From contig CDMY01000055.1 in NCBI GenBank assembly GCA_001179505.1, positions 83,410 through 147,409 on the forward strand: a stretch of DNA of 64,000 bases, read 5' to 3'. Positions 19,600 to 32,059 of this stretch are shown here, piece by piece (the stretch's first letter is position 1; each line of letters opens with the position of its first letter). This stretch comes from Vitrella brassicaformis (taxonomy: Eukaryota > Sar > Vitrellaceae). Made by a program: the position numbers and the translations under genes. The notes below the pieces were generated by a model that searched no databases, was not told where the DNA came from, and worked only from the letters and a program-made list of their open reading frames with translations.

Positions 19600-22440
19600 A
19601 TGGGGCGTCTGCCCCGACTGCGCACCCCTTCCCCACATCCGCCGATCATCTCGGGCCCTCCTACGGCAGTGTTGGCAAGGCGGCAGGCGCCGATTCCCGC
19701 GGAGGGGATGAGTGGCTGGTGTCGGCCGGTGAGCGGATCTGTGCACTATAAGAGGATGGTGGCGTGCAGGAGCATCCAGCCCGACGACTACGTCGCGCTG
19801 CTGCAGAGAATGGTGAGCGATGCACACAGACAGACGTGCAGAGAGAGGTGCAGGCATCGTTGTGGCTGTGCAGGTTGGCGAGTATCCGCTAGATGTGGAT
19901 GAGTCCTTGCTGCGCGCCATGAGCTACCGCTTCTACGAGAGTGCGGAGGAGTTCTTCCCGCCACAGATACAACAGGCAGGCAGGCAGGCAGGCCACACAC
20001 AACGGGCCGACACATTGTGGTGGGTGTGATGTGGTGTCAGGTGCTGACCCTGTTCAGGGATCTGTCGTACGCCGACGAGTGCGTGCTGGGCGGGCTGGTC
20101 GGCAGGTCAATACATTACATTACACGAACGAACGAACCATGTGGATGTCTTGTCTTACCTTGGCTTGCTAGAATGGCTCACTTTGTGTGTGGATGTGGAT
20201 GCTTGTCGTCAGGTTGGACGACATGCTGATGAGGCCCTCCCCCAGGCGCATGTACGAGCTCATGGACGCTTACGCCGACCTGCATATCTCACACCCACTC
20301 GTGAGTCTACCGGGGCACTGCATACACACATTTGGCTGGTTTGACGCACTTTATGAGTGTCTTGCTGCGGTGTCTGGGTAAACAGGCGCTGCAGCCGGTG
20401 CTCGACAGGGTGTCTGATCGCATGCAGGAGTTCACCAAGGAGCTTCCCAGGCTGCTCGCCTCCATGGCGACCTTGCAGACGCACGACAGGCTGCTGGTGG
20501 ACGGACTCGCCACACAAGTGAGTGGGCCACACGCGAGCAGCCGCTGACAAATCTGATTGCTTGACGGCCTTGGGTTGTTCGCTTGCCTGCAGGCGTATTT
20601 GCAGAGGGACTACATCAGGGACAATTTCATTTGGTGAGCTACGAAGGGATGGCGCTTCAGGTTCTGAGAGAAGCTATGTGTGTGTGCTGTCCCGTCACCA
20701 CTCAGGGCGTTCGAGGCCTTCTCTCGCCACGGATACACCCACGGCGACATCGAACCAGCATTCAAGCAACTGGTCACTCAACCGAGAAAGGTGAAGGCAA
20801 CACACAAACGATCGGCTCGCAACACCGTCATCTCACCTGTCCATCCCTGTGTGTGGGAGTATGTATGTTGGTGTCGGTCTGTCATGGACGTGAGCAGCGG
20901 TGGTCGTTGGGCGAGAAGGTCGGTCTGCTGGCGGGGTGCGTGCGGATCGGCGACCAAGAGGGGGCTGACAAAATGAGGTCGGCACTCGATGAGAGAACTC
21001 AACGAATGGGAGGGCCAGGAGCATTCCTGGACCTTCTGTGCGTGTGCGCAGGTCTGAGCTGCTAAGTGACGTCAGTGGAGACTCCGCCAAACAGTCACTG
21101 CTGCTGGAATACATGAAGAGGCTCCGGTGGGTGTGGTGTGCCAGTACAGACAGACACACGCAGACGAGGCACTAGTTAACCGATCTGTCTGTGTGTGTGT
21201 GTGTATGCAGGTTGCGTGACGCTGGGTTGGTGCGTATGTGCGAGGAGGGCCTGGAGATGTCCCTCCAGTCCCTTGATGCCGTCAGGGGGCACCTGGCCCA
21301 CGACATACACGCACTCGCCATGCTCATTCCCACGCAACCCACACTCCTGGTCAGTCAGTCAGTCAGTCATTCAGTCAGTCAACACACACACACGGCGCAC
21401 AAATGACCCTGACTATGATGTGTGTGGTCACTAACCACTCTTCCTTTCAGGCGGTGGCTATGACGTCCCCGATGTTGGTGCAGTCTTTGGCGCGTCTGGA
21501 TGCCAAGAAGCTGACCCTCCTACTGCACGCAGCCTGTTGCATGCTGGTCCACGCTACATCACAGCAACAGGGGGCTACTGAAGCGCTCGGCATGGACAGC
21601 CACTCGGCAATGTGGGCCGGCTTACTGACCGGCATCGAGAGAGGCTGGAGGCAGCTAGACCTCACGCACAGGCGGATGCTGCTCGCCGCCATTATCTACT
21701 TGCAGGACCAGACAGCAGTGCAGGTCTGTGTGTATGTCTGTGTGAGATCCACACACACACACACACGCACACCACCCTGCTGCTGTCCTTTGTGTGTACG
21801 GATTCAGACGGAGGCCGTTCTGCCTGCTGAGGCGGTGTCATTCATGCGGTCCTTTCGCCATGCGGGCGTGCCGCCCCTGCCCCCTTCCTCCCCCTCTGAC
21901 TTCACCTTCAGACACGCCGAGCCGCAGACACTCGCAGGCGTCAGTGTGCTGCGATTCCCAGACCGCTATTCGCCCCCAGCAGCAGCAGCAGCAGCAGCAG
22001 CAGCACGAGCTGATGGGGAAGACTGGTTCGACAAGGCCATCTATGACGCACTCACGAGGACCACCGAAAACGGCGGCGCACCATCGGGTCAGCTGCCGTC
22101 GTTCGTGTTTGGTGGTGTGGACGACTGTCTGGTCGGCGACGTGAGAGGCACCACTGATGGTAATTGTGTGTATCTGGATGGTGATGCTCGAGAGAGGAAG
22201 CTGCTGGTAGGTCCCTGGAAGCAGCTCGAGATGGCGGCTGTGGGGTGCGAGGGGCGTCACGGTGCGGCGGGTGATAATGATGTGAGGGTGTGTGTGCTGG
22301 CCACACTGCCGGGCAGCAATGTCAAGGAGGACAAAGGGCTGCGGGTCGTTGGTGTGTGTGGAGACTGTCCAGACAGACAAACAAACGGACAGGCAGACAG
22401 ACAGGCAGACAGGCAGACAAGACAAGCAGTGAGCGACTGA
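19600..22440 (+). CDS. Helical-repeat protein, possibly organellar RNA-binding (HPR/FASTK-like)
   Basis: About ten exons. Visible pieces: 19600-19812 (DDYVALLQRM), 19874-~19976 (DESLLRAMSYRFYESAEEFF), ~20041-20110 (TLFRDLSYADECVLGGLVG), ~20214-20300 (LDDMLMRPSPRRMYELMDAY), ~20386-20516 (LQPVLDRVSDRMQEF), ~20705-20790 (AFEAFSRHGYTHGDIEPAF), 21211-21350 (LRDAGLVRMCEEGLEM), 21451-21723 and 21808-22440. Repeating 35-40-residue helical pairs with FxxxxYxxxxxx and LLxxL spacing resemble the heptatricopeptide repeats found with RAP domains in apicomplexan and algal organellar RNA factors. I cannot see a clear RAP domain. The C-terminus has a poly-Ala run and ends in a Gln/Arg/Asp-rich tail encoded by (CAGA)n. 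The intron after PQIQQ (19977) seems to start with GC instead of GT. The N-terminus is basic and Ser/Pro-rich, compatible with a targeting peptide. Confidence 0.45.
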
Positions 22441-22913
22441 GAGTGGCTGTCTGTCTGTCTGTCTCCTTCCCATGGATTGGATGCGTGTATACGTAAACGG
22501 AATGTATGCATTTGTACATCGAGAGAGAAGCAAACGACCAATCGATCGATCGTCGAGTCTTGATTTACAAAGTTGGTACAAGATGTCCGTATGGACAGAT
22601 GCACAAAGTTTAAGAGCTCGTCCCGTCCATTGCAAACGAAAAGCGGACACACGCACACACAGGCAGCACAGACGGTGTCTATTAATGAGAGGAAATATCC
22701 TGCATGTTTCTCTCTCTTCGCTGTCTCTCGAATGTGTCTCGTTTCTCTCCCGTCACTCAGGCGATCACTCTTCACCTTCATCCATCACTCAAACACAGGC
22801 AGCAGGCAGGAGACGCGCACTCAATTTTCTCGGCATTTTCTGCACTATGAATGTCGGTTTGTCTTGAGCATTGGTGCTGTTTTTGGCAGGTTGGTTGGAT
22901 GGACCAGGGCAGC
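22441..22913. other. Convergent intergenic region
   Basis: Lies between two gene 3' ends. It contains (TCTG)n at about 22450-22470 and no coding frame I can support. Confidence 0.4.
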
Positions 22914-25644
22914 CTAGAGGTCTGTGGAGACTTCAATGACCTCCTCGGCCTTCTTGGCCTCGACATGGTCGCCCTTGTCGACGATCAAAGAGCTGCACAC
23001 ACACAAAACAAACACACACACACACACACACACGAACACAAACCATATCATAAATGTACCACTTTGTCTGTGTGAGCAATGAGGCCATTATGCATGCGGA
23101 TATCCATACATATTGTGGTCCTTGAAGTGGTGTTTGACGGCCTCGATGATGGCGGTCACGTCCAAGGCGGGTGTGGCCGCCTGCTTCTCCAGCTGCTGTA
23201 TCTGCTCGGAAGAGACTCGGTCGCTCACCACGGCACCGCCCGTCACGTGCCCTCCACCGACTAGGGCCTCGCCCTCTGGCGTGAAGAGGCGCAGATCTGA
23301 GAACGTAAGATGGATGGATGGATGGATGGATGTCTCTGTGTGTTTCTGCTTCCTACCTACCTTTGAGGCGCTTGAAGAACTCGCGGCCCTCCTTGTCGAG
23401 CTGAGTGCCGTACTTCGCCTCTCGTTTCTTGAGCTTTCTCTTGTGGATGGCCACCTTGATGAAGTAGGTGCTGACGGCAATGACCGCACCGCCGACTGCC
23501 ATTCCCGCCACGAAGGGCACAATGGTCGCAGCGGTCACTGCGGCGGACCCCTGAATGTGTTGTACACGCATATCTATGTCTCTGTAGCACATATGAAGAG
23601 CGCCGACAGAAAGGCTGAGTGAATTACCAAGCCAAGAGCCATCGCGCCCTGTACAGTCACTGTGGAGGCGAAAGCGGAGAACAAAAACAAACGACAGATA
23701 AAAGATTCCAAAGTCGTCCCCCTCACAATCAGAGACCTCATCAGTTGCAGACCCATGTCATACATGTATCCTTCTGCCTGCCTGCCGTCCTCCCTGGCTC
23801 TCTCTGCAGGGGACTTACATGCGAAGATGCCTCCGCCGATTGCGCCCGCCGCCAGCTGTTGGCCCACGATCTTCCCGCCCGTCTTGCCATGTATCTTCAA
23901 GGCGTTCTTGAACTTTTCTCCGAGGCTCTTCTTCGCAGTGCGGCACATGTCGTACACAGATCCGATTGGCTTGGTGGACTGGCCCAACAAAAGCTCAGAA
24001 CGGCAGTACATCTGGTCCGTTCTGAGCACAAGGAGGGACGGTGTGTGAGCTGGTACATCGGACACACAAGGAAGGATAGTGATACTTCGGGTCATAACGG
24101 ACGACGCCTGTGTCGATCTTGCTGGGCAGGACTGTCGACAGGGTGGCCTGCATTCATACACACGCAGGGAGGGAGGGAGGGAGGGAGGGAGGCAGGGAGG
24201 CAGGGAGGAGGACAGCATCTGTCAACATGGTGGCTGGTTGCATGTTCCCTCCTCTTGTCCATGTCCAGTCATGCTGACGTTTTTGAGTTGTTTCGCCTTG
24301 GCCTCATCGACGGCGGCTTTTACCTCATCGCTATTGAAGATGTCGCACTCCAGAGGGGAACCGATGTACGCAGGAGGCTCCGGCTCCGGCTCCGGCTCTG
24401 GCTGCTCCTGCTGCTTCTGTTGTTTCCGCTGCTCATGTTTCTTCGCCAGGTCATCCGAAATTTCTGTACACATACCGAGGACGGCACAGGCACCCATACA
24501 TCAATGTCGTGTCTCATTCATCAGAGGCAGGCCAGACCACTTGCCTTCCCTGCCTGGCTGGCTGCGTACCCTTGCCTCGCACGTCCTTGAGTCTCTTGGC
24601 GAAGACCTCCTTGACGGCGCCTTTGTGCTGCTTTGAGGTCAAGTAGATGGGACGGCCGATTGTCACTTGTGCTTCGTCCTCGGATGGGAGCGGATTCTGG
24701 CGGGACACATTCCCCCAGCCAGACCCAGATACAGATTGATCCCTGTCTGGCTGGCGTCAGTTGCATGCATGAGGTACCTACCTGTACTATGAAGCACATG
24801 TCTCTCGGCTGAACGTACACTGTGCGTTTGTCGCCGCGCCTGGCCCACGTGTCGATCTGTGCCAAGAGTCCTGGTGGGTAAAGAGGGTCGTCGGGAGCTG
24901 CACATACGCACGATGGACAGGAGCAAGGAGTGCATGAAGCGGGCGAATGGGTAAGTGTGCGTGTGTGGGTGGGTGAGGTGGGGGACTGACTGACCACGGA
25001 AGCGCTCCACCCCAGGCCGCTCTGGCCCTCTATAGATGCATCTCACATGATCCCACCTGAGTGTGAGCAATCAATAACGAACAAGAAACACCATCACGCA
25101 CCCCATATACATACGGCGTGGGTGTAGTTCAACCAATGAGTGCCATCACTGCTCACGGGTCCTGTGGTTCCCCATATTGGTAAGGGTCTTTCTCGCACCG
25201 CCCGCACGCCTGTGGCCCCCCGGGCATGCCCGGCACCTCGAGCTCACAGGTCTTGCCGATAAGCTTCTCACGGACAGCTGCCACGGGGTCCGTCCCTCGT
25301 TTGCTCTTTTTGCTTGCGTGCATGCTCCTCCACGCATTCCGCTCGCAGCTGTCCGGCCATCCCGGTCCAGAATCCTCACCAGGTGTCCCTTGGCCCGGCG
25401 TGAACATCACCTCGCAAGTTACTGAAGGCAGGCAGGCAGGCAGGAGACTTGCTGGAGTCAGACGGGGCGCCGCGTTCCTTTTGTGTGTACCTCGCTGCTC
25501 AAACTGGACGTCACTCCACTCGTGAGCGTCGAAGAGGCGGCACTCGTTCGATTCGCCATTGCAAATCGACTCAGCCCGAGAGAACTTCAAGGGACACAGG
25601 GAGGTGAACGAAACAACAACAGCCCCAACCTCGAAGAGACGCAT
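22914..25644 (-). CDS. Secretory-pathway membrane protein of unknown function
   Basis: Starts with a signal peptide (MRLFEVGAVVVSFTSLCPLK) and a short Cys-bearing segment. Exons that join in phase include 25644-~25491, ~25421-~25154 (VTCEVMFTPGQGTPG, KTCELEVPGMPGGPQACGRC), ~25057-~24994 (WDHVRCIYRGPERPGVERF) and ~24899-~24783 (PPGLLAQIDTWARRGDK). Further exons read GRPIYLTSKQHKGAVKEVFA, then a Gln/Glu/Pro-rich run, GSPLECDIFNSDEVKAAVDE, TDQMYCRSELLLGQ, a Gly-rich hydrophobic stretch (GQQLAAGAIGGGIFA), a true membrane helix (TIVPFVAGMAVGGAVIAVST) with a basic KRKLKKREAK flank, and a last exon 22991-22914 ending EVIEVSTDL. The two segments GRPIYL... and GSPLEC... look like a repeat. No known domain recognised. 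Possibly a surface or ER protein. Confidence 0.5.
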
Positions 25645-26511
25645 CGCTCCTTAGACGAACTTCGTCGCTCTCTCCGTCGGTGTGCACGGGGCGGGAGGCG
25701 TTTGCAGCGTGGATGTCTCGCTCAGGCCTTGTGCGTCTTGCTTGTGGGATCTTTCGATGGTTCGGGGATTACTAAAACAGGGGGCCACTGGCAGTCTCTT
25801 GGCGAGGCCCCCATGCATGTACTAGCCGATCCACGTATTCTGCCGGAGTATTCCTATTCCTTCGAGCTGACAGCGTCCCTGTTCGTGTGTGAGGGTTGCA
25901 ATGGGGGAGTTTTCTCATCAGATGATGAGTCACTGAGTGATTGAGAGTGAGTCGATTGACACCTTCCTTGCTTGAGCCAAGCCGGACTTTGACAGACATG
26001 ACACGTACGTTTAAATCGTCCGCGTGTCACACTGATCGCATTGCGATTGCACCATCACGCACACGGCCAATACACACAGGCAGAAAGACGTGTAGCACTC
26101 GACTAAGCACACTCACGCACACAAACACACACACACACGCGCGGAGGAATTGCAAAATAGGAGAGCATCCCCAGGAGTGGCCAAGTGAAAGACAAAAACA
26201 AAAATGGCGCATGCAGGCAGACAGACAGACAGGCGCAGACAGCAATGCTGTCCCCACCACCCACCTCACCCACCCCTATCGACAGCTTTCCAACATTCCC
26301 CCCTCTCTCCCCATCCCATCCGCCCATGACATGATACACACACCATACCATCCCGTCCGCCCACCCACTCAAAATCGAGAAAATGCCCTCCGTCCCCTCC
26401 CTCCCTGCCTGCCTGCCTCCCGGCATCAATGCCATGGATGTGTGTAGGTAGGTAGATGGGTGACACCGACCGATCAAGTGTGTATGGTGTGTGTGGAGGG
26501 AGATAGATATA
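25645..26511. other. Intergenic region
   Basis: Upstream of the signal-peptide gene (25644) and downstream of the phosphatase. It holds (CA)n, (CAGA)n and C-rich runs; no gene seen on either strand. Confidence 0.4.
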
Positions 26512-27106
26512 TCACCATGAGAAGAGTGTGTTCTGTCCCACTAGGTGGTCGAGGCGATTGATCCAGTCGATGGACACGCGGCGCGTCTGGCCGGCCGGCG
26601 CGCTCGACGCTATCGTCAGCATCGACACACCCGTGTTGTGGTGGAAAAACCTGACACACATATCAAGCAAGATGCCATCATGACATACACACGGCACGGT
26701 CGTCCCTCTGTCTGTGTGTCGGTGTACGTACCTGATGAGGGGGTTGTCGTGTGTGCCGGTGATGGACTTGATGAGCAGGTCCAGCAGATCGGCGTGCGCC
26801 ACGAGGATGACCAGATCGGCACTCCCACTCCCCGCCATGTGCCACAACCTGCCATGCCAGCCACACACAAAGACCGAACGTTGGTCCGGTGCCTCTGTCT
26901 GTGAGTATTAACATATTGTGTGTTGGCAGGCGGTGTTGTCTGTCTGTAAACTACGAACCACTCGGCGACTTTGTTGGCGCGTTTCAGTGCCTCGGCCAGC
27001 GTCTCCTTGGAATGGCCTGGTGTGGGGAAGCAAAGCAGCACCCACCGATTGACAGACAGTGAGTGACACACATATGGACTCACTGACTCCTTGCATGTCA
27101 TGTATG

Positions 27107-27148
<42 letters not shown>

Positions 27149-28348
27149 ACCTCTGTACCAGCCGTCCTTCATGGCGTCGGGGAAGGTGACCTTGCCGGGG
27201 AAGTGCTTCTCGAACTCAGCCGTGGCCCATCCTGCACACACTCATCTCATCTCGCGAATGAATGAATGGCATGAACGAACATGAGGGAGGGGCCGACTGG
27301 CTGGCTGACCCTCTGAGGGCACAAATCTGCCGTTCTCCTCCTTGTACATGCCGCCAACCTGCACACACGCACCACAACCGTAATCGAAGACCACCTTTTG
27401 GCCTGACTGAGTGCTCGTCTCATCTCGTGTGCGGCAGTCAGTCAGTCAGCTACATGCATACCTCGTACAGCTCTGGATTGCAGAAGACGCTTTTCCTCTC
27501 GAGACCGAGCGACTCGATCACGGGCATGGCCGTCAACATCGCCCGGAGCATCGGCGAAACGTACAAACGCTTTACACAGACACACACCAAGAAACAGAGG
27601 GAGCATCACATACCCTCTCTCCGTGTCCATCTGCCCCTCACCCCACCCACCCAAGACGTCGACATACCAGTCTGGGGAGGCCCGCGGCACTCTTCCGGTC
27701 ACTGCCGATGGAGGTGGTGGTAGTGGGGGAGGACGCGCTGGCGCTGTCGGAATCGTCCTGCTCCTCATTCTCGCCGCTGTCGCCGTTGTTGGGGTTGGAT
27801 GTGCGGGGCGGCAACAGGGAGGGCGGGATGTACGAGTCGATCATGGACGACAGACGGTCCACCTGCTTGACGCCCAACGATGATATCTCGGGGTCTGTCC
27901 ACAGACAGACATATATATGCACGCAATGACATGCCATGGGCATCTTGCTGTCTGCGTTGTGTGCGTGTGTGCATGGGGCTGTGGAGCATGTGTCAGTCAC
28001 TTGAGCTTCGCCTTCGCTCGAACTCTCGGTTCATATCCAGCCACTTGGAAGTGCCTGCGAGGAAATGGCCAATGCAGCCGTCGGAACAGACACAAACACA
28101 CGCACAGAGGGCGGCGCAAGTGAAGAGTGCTCGTCGAGGTCATGACGGGCTGTCGGTCCCTCTCTTACCTGGGCTTGGGTAGCTCTGCTTCTCGCGGAGC
28201 TGCTGATAAATCTCGTTGTTCGAACTCTGTGCATGACGAATCATCAGGATCTGCACCACACACAAACACACTGGAATTCGCCTACGCGCGAATGGTGGCC
28301 TGCATCTGTCGGAGATCTATTCTCCCGTCAGCCATCTCGTACCTTCAT
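26512..28348 (-). CDS. Histidine phosphatase (phosphoglycerate-mutase-like) family protein
   Basis: The first exon is only ATG AAG (28348-28343), followed by a GTACGAG...GTGCAG intron. Exon 2 then gives ILMIRHAQSSNNEIYQQL, whose RHA is the phosphohistidine motif of the superfamily. Next come KWLDMNREFERRR, NPEISSLGVKQVDRL (the usual DPPLSxxGxxQA position), an acidic Ser/Thr-rich loop, RAMLTAMPVIESLGLERKSV then FCNPELYE, GWATAEFEKHFPGKV, GHSKETLAEALKRANKVAEW and DLVILVAHADLLDLLIKSI, where AHA supplies the second catalytic His. The end is RRVSIDWINRLDHLVG. The order of motifs matches PGAM-like phosphatases acting on small phosphorylated metabolites or proteins; the substrate cannot be told. No signal peptide. 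The gene shares a 162-bp divergent promoter with the gene at 28510. Confidence 0.7.
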
Positions 28349-28435
28349 GGTTGTGACCTGCGTCGCGGCCGTCGGAGGGCCACTTCGCTCGCTCCGAAGA
28401 CTACTCCATCAACTCCCCGTGAGGTTACGAAGGAG

Positions 28436-28443
28436 TGCGAGCT
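28436..28443 (+). promoter_or_regulatory. TGCGAGCT octamer in divergent promoter
   Basis: Reads TGCGAGCT on the plus strand 67 bp before the ATG at 28510, the same orientation relative to the gene as at the other occurrences. Confidence 0.4.
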
Positions 28444-28509
28444 CGGGGTCGGGCCCCCTTTGCCCCCCCAGTCTCAGGCTTGTCGAAGCATTTCTCCTCT
28501 CACCGCATC

Positions 28510-31500
28510 ATGGCAGGGAAGAAGGGCCCCGAGAAGCCCAAGGCAGACATCGCAAATCTGCAGGTACTACTGGAAGGGAAACATGCCATTCATTTCAACG
28601 TCGCCCTGTTGCAGATATCTCAGTATGGCGGGTTTGCGGCACGAAAGGCCAAGGAGAGGGCCGAGCTGGAGCCGTCCATCGACGTGCTGCTGGAGACCTG
28701 CAAGCAGCGGCTCCTGGAGGCAAAGAAGGAATACATGGCCGTCACAAGCCAGCTGGGCAAAGGCCAGGCCGCCAACCTCGATGTCGAGCCCAAATTCGCT
28801 GCCATGCAGGTCGACAAGAGCCTGCATGGCGTCTCCCCAACCATAGAGAGATGTTTCGATGAATGGTGTTTGGTTTGTCTGCAGGCGGCACTTCAGCAGC
28901 TGCAGAGGCAAGCCGTCGACGAGTCCGATGACCGAGCGGCCCTTTCAACCGTGGCCGCAGTAACCCGCCGCTCAGCAACGTACCGGAGCGGCGCACAGGC
29001 CGCATTTATCGCAACATTAAGGGCGCTGCTCCATGACCTCTTGCTGACCACTGACCCGTACCTCTCTCTCTCTCTGAGCATGGTCAGTTCTGTCCTGCTG
29101 CTGTCTCTTGGTCTTTTTTCTTGCAGAGCCAGTCGATTGGACCACTTGGACAAGACGTTCAGGTGGTAAGTTAAGCTGGCTGGCACGGACGTCTCATGTG
29201 TGAGCCAGGCAGACACAGGCACACACACATACACGCCCGCAGCTGATTATGCCAAGTGTTTCTGTGTGTCTGATGACAGGTTCAAGAAGGAGGCTGCCAG
29301 TTGGGGAGTAGACATGGAAGGAATCGCTGCGGTACCGACACAAGCCCGGCACACCGAGGGATGGAGAGATGGATGGCTGGGGGGATGGGTGACGATATCC
29401 CTGGTGTGTTCAGGCGGAATCAGGTGAAGCCGAAGGCCCGACCGAAGTCGGTGCAGGCTTGAAGGAGGGCGAGGGCACAGAAGAGGACCAGCAAGCTGAA
29501 GAGGAGTCTGCCGAAGGAAGTAGCGAATCCGAGGGGCAGGAGGAGCAGCAGCTACCTGAAGAGCAAATCAAGGAGGACATCGCTGCAGCTCAGGAAGGTG
29601 AAGAGCTCGACCCGTCCCGCTTTCCCGGCAGCACCTTCTATTCCGCTGATTGGAAGCAAGAAGAGCTGCCCAGAGAAGAAGAGGAGACCCCCAAGGTTCG
29701 ACCGAAGAGCCTACTGGCCCGGCTGATGCCTTCTTTGAAGCCCCTGACGCCGCCCGAGCGACTCCGCCAGGATTACCGCACCAAAGAGCTGTTTCGGAGC
29801 GACATCCAGCCTGCAGAGGGGCGCTCTCACACGCCATCCACAACAACGGGCGGCGGGATGTTCTCAGGCGTCCCATCCACAGGGCGATGGGCGCACAAAG
29901 GCATGGCTGTGTCCCGCCCTGAGACAGCCCACATTGCTCTCACCACTCCTTCCCAGCCGGCGTCTGCTCTCGGGTCCAGGCCGGTGTCTCGCCCATCTGG
30001 GATGAGGGAGAGGCAGAGGGGCGAAGACGGGACTGTCCTGACGGGCAAAGGGCCGACCGATGTCGTGCAGTCGCAGAAATGGGGTGACAACGAGACAAGA
30101 AGTCGCCACACACACCACTTTGTCTGTTTTGTCTATTTTGCCTCCTGTGCAGATTCTTCTTGGCAGCGAGCGGCTGATATCGGGAGGGGCCCCAGGACTG
30201 CAATGGATACCGGGACCGCGAGACTGCTCTTGCCATCGGAGTTGTCAGCACTGCGTTGCCGTGGAAACGCCAGAGGCAAACATTGCGTTCTACTGATTGC
30301 AGGTCTGTCGGCCAGCGGTGGATTGCCAAGCGGCACGCACAAGTCGACGAGGCCATGTAAGGAGGAGACACAAACATGCCATGGATGCGGAATGCCACCG
30401 GCTCCCTGGTCCTTCCTCAGTCGCCGAGAGGAGTTCTCTGCCTTCATGAGCGACTATGCGTCGAGGCAAAGGCGTCTAGAAGAAGCCATCAATCGGTCAC
30501 ACCTCGCAGACATGAGACACGTCCCCCAAACGCCCATTCTCTGTCTGTCTGTCTGTCCGTTCGCCCGCCCGCCTGTCTGCCTCTTTAGGCGCATCGAAGC
30601 CAAGCGGTACGGGGCCACCCTGCAGCAGCGGGCCTACATGATGCCCCCTGACGCCCATCTAGACGTCCATGAAGACATGGCAGCGCAACAGCGATACCTT
30701 CAGTTGAGGAAGGACGAGGACGAGCGCCAAGGCCGGCAGCAGCGGAGCCAGGAGGACCAGCCCGGCGAGTCGAGTCTGCTCTCGCGGACAGCCTCGAGGC
30801 TGCCGAGCGCGGCTGTCAGTCGAAGGAACACCGTGATGCCTCAGGCCGAAGAAGCAGATGAGACGGCGAATGAGTGTGAGCTTGCTGAAAGAGCGAGACA
30901 AACAGACACGGGCGCTGTCTCGCCTTCCAAGTCTCATTCATTGTTGCTGCTGCTGGTTGGTTGCCTGCGTGGGTCCGTGACAGTCGATGAGATGCTGCTG
31001 TCTCGCCCTCCACTGTTGAACCTTGTCGGGTCGACTCAGGTACGCTACCTACACCTGTCGCTGTCTGCAAACACATGTGCAAGCATGCTTTGAAAGGGAC
31101 GTTGTGTGTGTGTGTCTTTTCAGCTGGCAGCTCCCACTGAAGTGGATTTGTCGCCGTCGGCAGCCCAGTCGCCAGAGGCCGCAGACGCGACTGCCATCGA
31201 TGAGTCAGTCAGCATTCTTTGCGTCAATCGAGTGGCAGACAAACAGTCCACATTAATGAATCACGCCGGGATGCATGTGTGTGTTTTGCTTTGCAGGGCT
31301 TCGCGGCCGGGAGTCTCCATCAAGCCCGGGGAAGACGTGCAGCAGCACGAGTTGATGCTCAAGAGGCACCTGTACCAGCACCTCATGGTGAGTCAGACAC
31401 ATCAAGCAAGCAATCATCTCTCTGTTTCTGTGCGCATGAATGCACCAGGCGATCCCCGGCTACGAGCAGGATGGTTCTCCGCTGTCCCCCCCCTCACTCA

Positions 31501-32059
31501 CGTCACCATCTCTGGCACCATACCCACCCAGGCAGCACATCGACAAACGGCACGACCCCTGTGCTGTCCTCGCCGCGCCCTGCACACTGTGGAGTGCCAA
31601 GCACCACCTGACGAAGAAGGAGGACCAGGGGAGTGGAGGTGGCTTGTCGCTTGATGCCATCAGGAGGAGGCAGTTGTGGGAGGTGGAGACGGCCAAGCAG
31701 ATGATGGCCAAGATGGGCACGATGGTCGACAGTGCCGTCATTGACAAGGGGCTCGTCATGCCACTGCACCAGCTCAAACGAGGGTACGCAGGGAGGGAGG
31801 GAGGGAGGGAGGGACACACTGCTCGACCACTCAGCCCAACAGCATCACTGTTTGTGTCTGTCTCTGTGTGTGTCTGTCTGTGTGCCCACCCGCCCACAGT
31901 GTGGCTCCTCACACGACTGTGCCCCGTCTGTTGATCAACCCGCTTTACGAGACCAAGGAAGGAGAAGGCCGGCAAGGGCAAAAAGAAAAAGGCCGGAGGC
32001 AAGAAAAAGAAAAAGTGATCAATGACCGTACCGACCGACCGGACTGTGCGTTTGAGTGA
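28510..32059 (+). CDS. Acidic, largely disordered protein of unknown function
   Basis: I do not recognise it. Starts MAGKKGPEKPKADIANLQ, then ISQYGGFAARKAKERAELEP and a helical stretch (VLLETCKQRLLEAKKEYMAV). Small exons follow (RFKKEAASWGVDMEGIAA), then a Glu-rich region (29415 on, 'EEDQQAEEESAEG'), RFPGSTFYSADWKQEEL, RPKSLLARLMPSLKPLTPPE and RLRQDYRTKELF. Further exons read EFSAFMSDYASRQRRLEEAI, RYGATLQQRAYMMPPDAHLD, SIKPGEDVQQHELMLKRHLY and IRRRQLWEVETAKQMMAKM, and the last is VAPHTTVPRLLINPLYET with a Lys/Arg/Gln/Glu tail ending near 32059. At least ten introns, several with (TCTG)n before the acceptor (30541, 31853). A cytoskeletal or flagellar role would fit the charged helical style but is only a guess. 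Confidence 0.5.

Noticed and set aside
22370-22435. CRISPR-like regular repeats
   Set aside because: These are (CAGA)n/(TCTG)n microsatellites with no spacers, as elsewhere in the window.
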